This document shows, piece after piece, positions 48,708 through 52,130 of a DNA stretch of 52,130 nucleotides. The notes under the pieces are model-generated. The model ran no database searches. It was not told where the DNA came from and saw only the letters and a program-made list of their open reading frames with translations. Origin of the DNA: JAWWPY01 sp036394075 (GTDB lineage: Bacteria > Actinomycetota > Actinomycetes > Streptosporangiales > Streptosporangiaceae); the NCBI GenBank assembly GCA_036394075.1, contig DASWFT010000259.1, forward strand, positions 1 to 52,130, written 5' to 3'. The translations under genes and the position numbers were made by a program. Positions within the stretch are counted from its first letter, which is position 1. Every line of letters starts with the position of its first letter.

Positions 48708-49059
48708 GTAGGTCGTGGTAGCGGAAGCCTGCCGGGAGGCCGTCCACCTTGCCGCGAGCCGTGCGGATGGCACGCTCCAGCCGCCACGGCTCCAGCTGCC
48801 CGCCGCGCGGATTGGTGAGCAGCGTCTCCCCCGGGCGCTGCTGCACGTGCGCGGCCAGCTCGAGCGCGAGCGACCGCGGCACCGGGACCGGCGTCATCGA
48901 GATCTCAGTCTTGAGTTCCTCGGCCGGATACTGCACCCGCGGGTACACGACGCCGCGCATGAAGTCGACGTCGGCCACCGGCAGCCCGCAGGACTCGGCG
49001 ACCCGCAGCCCGGCGAACGCGCCGAGCAGGACCGCAGCACGCAAGTATTCCGGCATAGC
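48708..49059 (-). pseudogene. Integrase 1, central part
   Basis: The minus strand reads MPEYLRAAVLLGAFAGLRVA, then DVDFMRGVVYPRVQYPAEEL, a middle beta region, and GFRYHDLR where the RIT element begins. FAGLRVAE holds the first catalytic Arg and HDLR the H-x-x-R box. The N-terminal 180 or so residues normally present are missing; sequence upstream of 49060 is unrelated phage debris, so the gene was truncated independently of the RIT insertion. Confidence 0.88.
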
Positions 49060-49091
49060 GGTGCGGCAGGCCGATCTGTGACCCGCCGCGC

Positions 49092-49325
49092 CTGGTCCAC
49101 CTCGGCCACGACGACAACGACCGCAGCATCACGCGCGGGCTGGAGCACCGCCGCTGCAACCTCGCCGCGGCCAACCGGTCACCGAAGCGGCGAGGGCAGG
49201 CGATACCCGCGTGGGTGAGGGCACGGGCGCGCCGCTGGCACCATGCGGCAGTCGTTCGCCGCGGCCACCGCGTCGATCGTCAACGACCAGGCCAGCGACG
49301 GCATACTGGAGATCTTCGGGTATGA
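49092..49325 (+). pseudogene. HNH endonuclease C-terminal remnant
   Basis: One frame reads LVHLGHDDNDRSITRGLEHR, then RCNLAAANRSPKRRGQAIPA and continues to a stop at 49323. The GHDD...GxEHRxCN pattern is the end of actinophage-type HNH nucleases. No start is present, and the N-terminal CxxC half is absent. It lies only about 30 bases from the truncated integrase, marking a deletion junction. Domain assignment rests on a short motif. Confidence 0.55.
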
Positions 49326-49566
49326 CGTGCTGGAAAGCACCACAATGGACAGTTCAAATGCAGTCGGCGGTCACAAGAACCTTTTGTTCTTCGATGCCAA
49401 TAGCTTTGTCGTGGCCGAGAGGCTCGGCACGACCGTCGTCTTCGAGCCCCTTGTGGCCAGCGCGGGCGGCATCCTTCCATCTGGCGTCGTCGGCTGGTTC
49501 GCTTACCGCAGGGTCGGGAGTGACATCGTGACGGCGACGGCGGCCCGGGTCCACAACAATGCCTAG
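49243..49566 (+). pseudogene. C-terminal fragment of a HK97-type major capsid protein
   Basis: A 107-residue open frame reads GILEIFGYDVLESTTMDSSN, HKNLLFFDANSFVVAERLGT and VGWFAYRRVGSDIVTATAAR. The GYxVxES, DxxxFVVAER(L)G and WFAYxRVGSD blocks match the last third of actinophage capsid proteins of the HK97 fold. About two thirds of a normal capsid gene is missing, so this is a relic, although the short frame itself is intact. It overlaps the HNH remnant in another frame. Confidence 0.6.
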
Positions 49567-49714
49567 GCCGAAGCCGGAACCGGCGCCGCCGGAACCTGGC
49601 GGGATCTACTGCCCGGGCTGCGGGAAGCCGCTGGCCGACCCTGAGCGGCGCCTCGTGCACGAGGGCTGCCCGGAGGACCCCCGGCAGTGGGTGACGGTGC
49701 CCCCGCCGGGCTGA
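49559..49714 (+). CDS. Small zinc-ribbon protein
   Basis: A 51-residue open frame, MPRPKPEPAPPEPGGIYCPGCGKPL and onward to VTVPPPG. CPGC plus a later GC could bind zinc as a half-ribbon. The ATG overlaps the capsid-fragment stop, and two strong hairpins follow, which supports a real phage-derived gene. Function unknown. Confidence 0.55.
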   Translation: MPRPKPEPAPPEPGGIYCPGCGKPLADPERRLVHEGCPEDPRQWVTVPPPG

Positions 49715-49760
49715 GCCGTTCCCCTCGCCGCGTGTTCATCGGCGCACGGCCCGGGGACGC

Positions 49761-49806
49761 GAACGGCCCGTTCCGGTTTCCCTCCGGTGCCCGGAACGGG
49801 CCGTTC
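49761..49806 (+). terminator. 16-base-stem terminator
   Basis: gaacggcccgttccgg (49761-49776) pairs exactly with 49791-49806, with a 14-base loop. It follows the zinc-ribbon gene by 46 bases. Confidence 0.75.
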
Positions 49807-49818
49807 AGCCACGCAGCG

Positions 49819-49861
49819 AAGAGCCCCCCTGGTCCGCTCCACAAACGGCAGGGGGGCTCTT
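49819..49861 (+). terminator. Second terminator, 13-base stem
   Basis: aagagcccccctg (49819-49831) pairs exactly with 49849-49861, with a 17-base loop, followed by tctgg. This G/C-run form ending in AAGAG/CTCTT is typical of actinophage and actinobacterial intrinsic terminators. Confidence 0.75.
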
Positions 49862-50034
49862 CTGGCACCGCCCGGCAGGCCCCGCCAAGAGCCCGCCTAG
49901 TTTGTATCTGTACGGACGCCAGGCCCCGGGCGGGGCCCGGCGCTGTCGCCGGGCGGTGCCTGCTCTAGTTCCCGGACCGGGCCGCCGCCCTGCTTAACGA
50001 GGTGCAAGGGATCGGGCGGCGGGCCGGGGCCAGG

Positions 50035-50080
50035 GTGAGGCTCCCTGAGATCCTGAGCATTAGGAGAGAGGGAGCCTCAC
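50035..50080 (-). terminator. Stem-loop at the end of the minus-strand hypothetical genes
   Basis: gtgaggctccct (50035-50046) pairs exactly with agggagcctcac (50069-50080), with a 22-base loop. It overlaps the stop of the 61-residue protein, as expected for its terminator. Confidence 0.65.
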
Positions 50081-50262
50081 GTCATCTCGGCTTCCAGCAG
50101 CTCCGTCAGCCCGGCCGGGGTGCCCGCGTTCAGCGTGCCACCAGTGCCGTCCCATCTCCTGGCGCAGAACACCGGGCCGCCCATGTAGCGGTAGACGCAC
50201 CAGAATTGCCATCTGGGCCACTCGCGTTCGAGCTCGGCGATCATGGCCTGCTCGGCGGTCAC
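50077..50262 (-). CDS. Small hypothetical protein typical of actinobacterial integrative elements
   Basis: A 61-residue protein, MTAEQAMIAELEREWPRWQF..., continuing VYRYMGGPVFCARRWDGTGGTLNAGTPAGLTELLEAEM. The WxxWxxWxVYR...WCARRWDG pattern recurs in small proteins of actinomycete mobile elements. The GTG at 50262 overlaps the stop of the upstream gene (GTGA). Function unknown. Confidence 0.65.
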   Translation of the reverse strand: MTAEQAMIAELEREWPRWQFWCVYRYMGGPVFCARRWDGTGGTLNAGTPAGLTELLEAEMT

Positions 50263-50582
50263 GACGCGGCGCCAAGTCCCGAAATCGGCAGACGCCCTGC
50301 CGATTTGGCCTTCGCGGCGTTTCCGCTGTCAGATCGGGGTGTCAGATTTCCGCCCCCTGGGGGCACTTTTCTGACAGCGAGATCTGACACGTTGGCTTGC
50401 CCGGTCACCGCTTCGGCGCGGTCGCACACCGCCGACAGGATCGCTTCGATCCTGCCGGCATAGCGGGCCGTGGCGTAGAGGCCATCGCTGCGGCGTGGTC
50501 CCTCGTCGAGGGCCGCCCGGGCGTCGCCGATGATGTCGGCCAGCCTGCGCCGCTCGCTGTACGGGGCGGTGGGATCATGCAT
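50259..50582 (-). CDS. Hypothetical protein coupled to the 61-residue gene
   Basis: A 107-residue protein beginning MHDPTAPYSERRRLADIIGDARAALDEGPRRSDGLYATARYAGRIEAIL; the first 65 residues are helical, and the rest is Gly/Pro/Ser-rich and may be disordered. Its stop overlaps the next start (GTGA). It is divergent from the GntR-type gene. No family recognised. Confidence 0.55.
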   Translation of the reverse strand: MHDPTAPYSERRRLADIIGDARAALDEGPRRSDGLYATARYAGRIEAILSAVCDRAEAVTGQANVSDLAVRKVPPGGGNLTPRSDSGNAAKAKSAGRLPISGLGAAS

Positions 50583-50765
50583 GTGGGTTGCCCTCCTGAT
50601 GCGTCAGGTCGGTGACCAAGGGCTCCGGTTGCGTTCAGGCGCGGCCGGGGCCCGCTTACGTGCTGGACCTGTCACGCTACGCGCAAGGTCCACCAGTGTC
50701 CACCTATGTCCATAGAGGGACACCTGAAGACGCAAGCCAGCACACAGGTTCCTTAGAGTGATCAT
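50583..50765. promoter_or_regulatory. Divergent region between small hypotheticals and the GntR-type gene
   Basis: About 180 bases. The sequence ccaccagtgtccacctatgtccatagaggga (50690-50721) contains repeated TGTCCA motifs (gtgtccacctatgtcca, two copies 11 bases apart) that may be operator half-sites. No gene is supported. Confidence 0.4.
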
Positions 50766-51002
50766 GTGGATCTTGACCATGACGCCGAGGAGCCGCTGTA
50801 CCTGCAGCTGGCCGCGATCCTGCGCGCCCAGATCGAGGCCGGCGAGATCGAGCGGCGCGTGCCGTCGGTGAAGACGCTCACGCAGCAGTACGGGGTCGGC
50901 CAGGGCACGGCCGAGCGGGCGCTGGCGGTGCTGCGCGAGCAGGGCCTGATCCGCTCCAGGATGGGCCGCGGTCACTTCGTGGTGCCGCCCGGCGAGCGGT
51001 AG
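50766..51002 (+). CDS. Small GntR-type winged-helix regulator
   Basis: A 78-residue protein that is little more than a GntR DNA-binding domain: PLYLQLAAILRAQIEAGEIERRVPSVKTLTQQYGVGQGTAERALAVLREQGLIRSRMGRGHFVV. Such single-domain GntR regulators are common in actinomycete integrative elements (KorSA-like), where they hold transfer genes off. No such targets remain here. GTG start. Confidence 0.85.
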   Translation: MDLDHDAEEPLYLQLAAILRAQIEAGEIERRVPSVKTLTQQYGVGQGTAERALAVLREQGLIRSRMGRGHFVVPPGER

Positions 51003-51187
51003 CCAGTCCGCGGGAAGTCCGCGCGACAACAACCAACGCCGGTTAACAGCCACCAATGTTGACCAGAGTTTATGCAGGCCAGCGGCGATTTCCGGCGCAT
51101 CGGCGCAGGTGGCGAACCGGCTGCTACGAGTTCGCGATGTACTTCGACTGCTGAGACACAACACGCGCGTGACCTGCGGCGCAGCCA
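51003..51187. other. Junction segment containing the second attachment copy
   Basis: About 185 bases between the GntR-type gene and the second integrase. Apart from the 27-base repeat at 51126-51152, nothing is recognised. Confidence 0.5.
51126..51152. other. Attachment site copy 2
   Basis: Exact copy of 44563-44589 (end of glnA). It is followed by ga, so the frame of the copied glnA end would also close with a stop (TGA instead of TAG). The second integrase begins 36 bases beyond it, with its 3' end pointing at the repeat, exactly as integrase 1 points at copy 1. Confidence 0.85.
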
Positions 51188-52130
51188 TCACGCACGCTGC
51201 CTGTTCCGGATCTGTTCCGCCCGGGCGACCAGCACCATGTCTACGGCCGCCCGGGTGGACTCGTCCCTGTTTGGCCACAAGTGCCCGTACGTATCGAGTG
51301 TCGTCTTGGCTGAGGCGCGCCGCAGGCGGGCCTGAACGGTCTTGACGTCGGCGCCCGAGGCGATCAGCAGCGAAGCCAGGTAGTGCCACAGGTCCTGATT
51401 CCGGAATCCCTCCGGCAGGCCCTTGACCTTCACGCGGGCAGACCGGATAGCGCGCTCCAGCGCCGACGGCCCGAGCTGGCCGCCGCGCTCATCGGTGAGC
51501 GGACAGGTCCATGGCCAGCGACCGCGGGATGGGGACCGGCGTGCGCGAAGTCGCCGTCTACAGCGGCTCGGCCGGGTACTGCACGCGCGGATGGATCACG
51601 CCGCGCATGAAGTCGACGTCGGCGACCCGCAGCCCGCATGCCTCGGCGCAGGGCAATCCGCGAACGCGCCGACCAGGATCGCCGCCCCGCAGCCGGGCCG
51701 GCATCACGTCGAGCAGCGCCCACACGTGCTCCGTGGTCGCGACATAGGCGCGCTGCTTCGCGGCGCCCGACGAGGTCCGCCGCGAGCACGGTGAGCGCGG
51801 GATCAGCCCGTCGTGCACCGCATCACCATGATCTGCGCCAGGCGGCCGTGCAGCGCGTAGACGTAGGACACCGCCGCATCCTCGCCGCGTAGGCGCGAGG
51901 TCCAAGCCTTGACGTTGGACGGCCGCACCACGCCGAGCGGCAGGGGCCCGAAGTCGGCGGTGATCTGCTTCACGTGCACCCGGGCCCGGCGGACCGTGGA
52001 CGGCCCCGCGTCTCGTACCCGGCAAGCCACGTCTCGTACCACTGCTCGACCGTGATCCGGGCCGACTTCGGGTCAATGTAGGTCCCGCGGGCCGCGTCGG
52101 TCTCCCGCGCGGCGCTGTGCAGGTCCGCGT
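51188..52130 (-). pseudogene. Integrase 2, frameshifted and partial (runs off the right edge)
   Basis: The minus strand carries integrase sequence in several frames. HVKQITADFGPLPLGVVRPS (core-binding domain) is at about 51930-51990, CGLRVADVDFMRGVIHPRVQ at about 51560-51640, and the C-terminal end HYLASLLIASGADVKTVQAR with DTYGHLWPNRDES ends at 51188. Frame changes occur around 51430-51560 and 51790-51830. The H-x-x-R box of integrase 1 (HDLR) is QDLW here, so two catalytic residues are lost. It is a close relative of integrase 1 and marks a second element at the same site. Confidence 0.85.

Larger units (their letters stand above)
49715..50076. other. Intergenic block rich in terminators
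   Basis: No gene is supported. It holds three separate perfect stems (49761-49806, 49819-49861, 50035-50080) that separate the phage remnants on the plus strand from the minus-strand hypotheticals. Confidence 0.6.
44563..51152. mobile_element. Integrated element at the glnA 3' end (decayed)
   Basis: About 6.6 kb bounded by the 27-base direct repeats. It holds a small HTH gene, an integrase split by a second element, phage remnants (HNH tail, capsid tail), a zinc-ribbon protein, two small hypotheticals and a GntR-type regulator. No replication or transfer genes remain, so it is a relic. The split integrase oriented with its 3' end towards glnA is typical of such elements. Confidence 0.8.

Overview
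The window is high-GC actinomycete chromosome. The evidence is strong G/C third-position use, GTG starts, lipobox lipoproteins, NarL-type two-component genes, a DUF4191/DUF5998 gene set and tandem GlnR boxes in front of a type I glutamine synthetase. The core order pepA-lpdA-sucB-TIGR01777-lipB-lipA-DUF4191-RDD-glnA is the one familiar from Streptomyces and relatives. The genus cannot be fixed from sequence alone; a Streptosporangiales- or Catenulisporales-like soil actinomycete is a reasonable guess.

Layout. (1) 1-2552, minus strand: start of a rhodanese-type sulfurtransferase, a nucleotide-pyrophosphatase-like enzyme, a DUF5998 protein and a hypothetical. (2) 2810-7683: a compact accessory locus with less GC-skewed codons. 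It has a DpgA-type type III polyketide synthase, a translationally coupled DpgB-like crotonase and a cytochrome b5-fused desaturase on the minus strand, and a divergent sulfotransferase; it looks like an uncharacterised small biosynthetic cluster. (3) 7707-15869: ABC exporter, FHA protein, HIT protein, histidine kinase/response regulator pair, a lipoprotein and small membrane proteins. Two gene remnants lie here: an FtsX permease tail after the response regulator and an iron-binding lipoprotein head before pepA. (4) 16223-27220: housekeeping block for 2-oxoacid dehydrogenase and lipoate metabolism (pepA, lpdA, sucB, lipB, lipA) with hisS between lipB and lipA. (5) 27121-42360: a catabolic island placed between DUF4191 and RDD-glnA. 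It holds LigA/LigB extradiol dioxygenase, a two-component flavin monooxygenase and reductase, a GntR/FCD regulator, a dihydroxyphthalate-decarboxylase-like protein, PadR, aldehyde dehydrogenase, a ThDP decarboxylase-like enzyme and a complete LivKHMGF-type importer. The AT-rich octamer TATAATCA recurs at three intergenic positions of this island (four copies) and suggests a shared promoter/operator. (6) 42481-44591: RDD protein and glnA.

(7) 44563-52130: the mobile end of the window. The last 27 bases of glnA that matter (44563-44589) are repeated exactly at 51126-51152, so an integrative element appears to have entered the 3' end of glnA and restored its reading frame. Its tyrosine integrase is split at the H-x-x-R active-site box by a second element of about 3.6 kb. 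This inner element carries three overlapping tyrosine recombinase genes between perfect 137-bp inverted repeats, which fits a recombinase-in-trio (RIT) element, with a 32-bp palindrome at its left edge only. Beyond the second att copy lies a related, frameshifted integrase whose active site is altered, so elements have accumulated in tandem at this site. Prophage debris (HNH nuclease tail, capsid tail, small zinc-ribbon protein, strong terminators) fills the rest.

The most interesting points are the nested RIT-in-integrase at a glnA attachment site, the DpgAB-desaturase-sulfotransferase locus, the TATAATCA-marked aromatic island, and the repeated occurrence of in-frame minisatellites inside otherwise ordinary enzymes.
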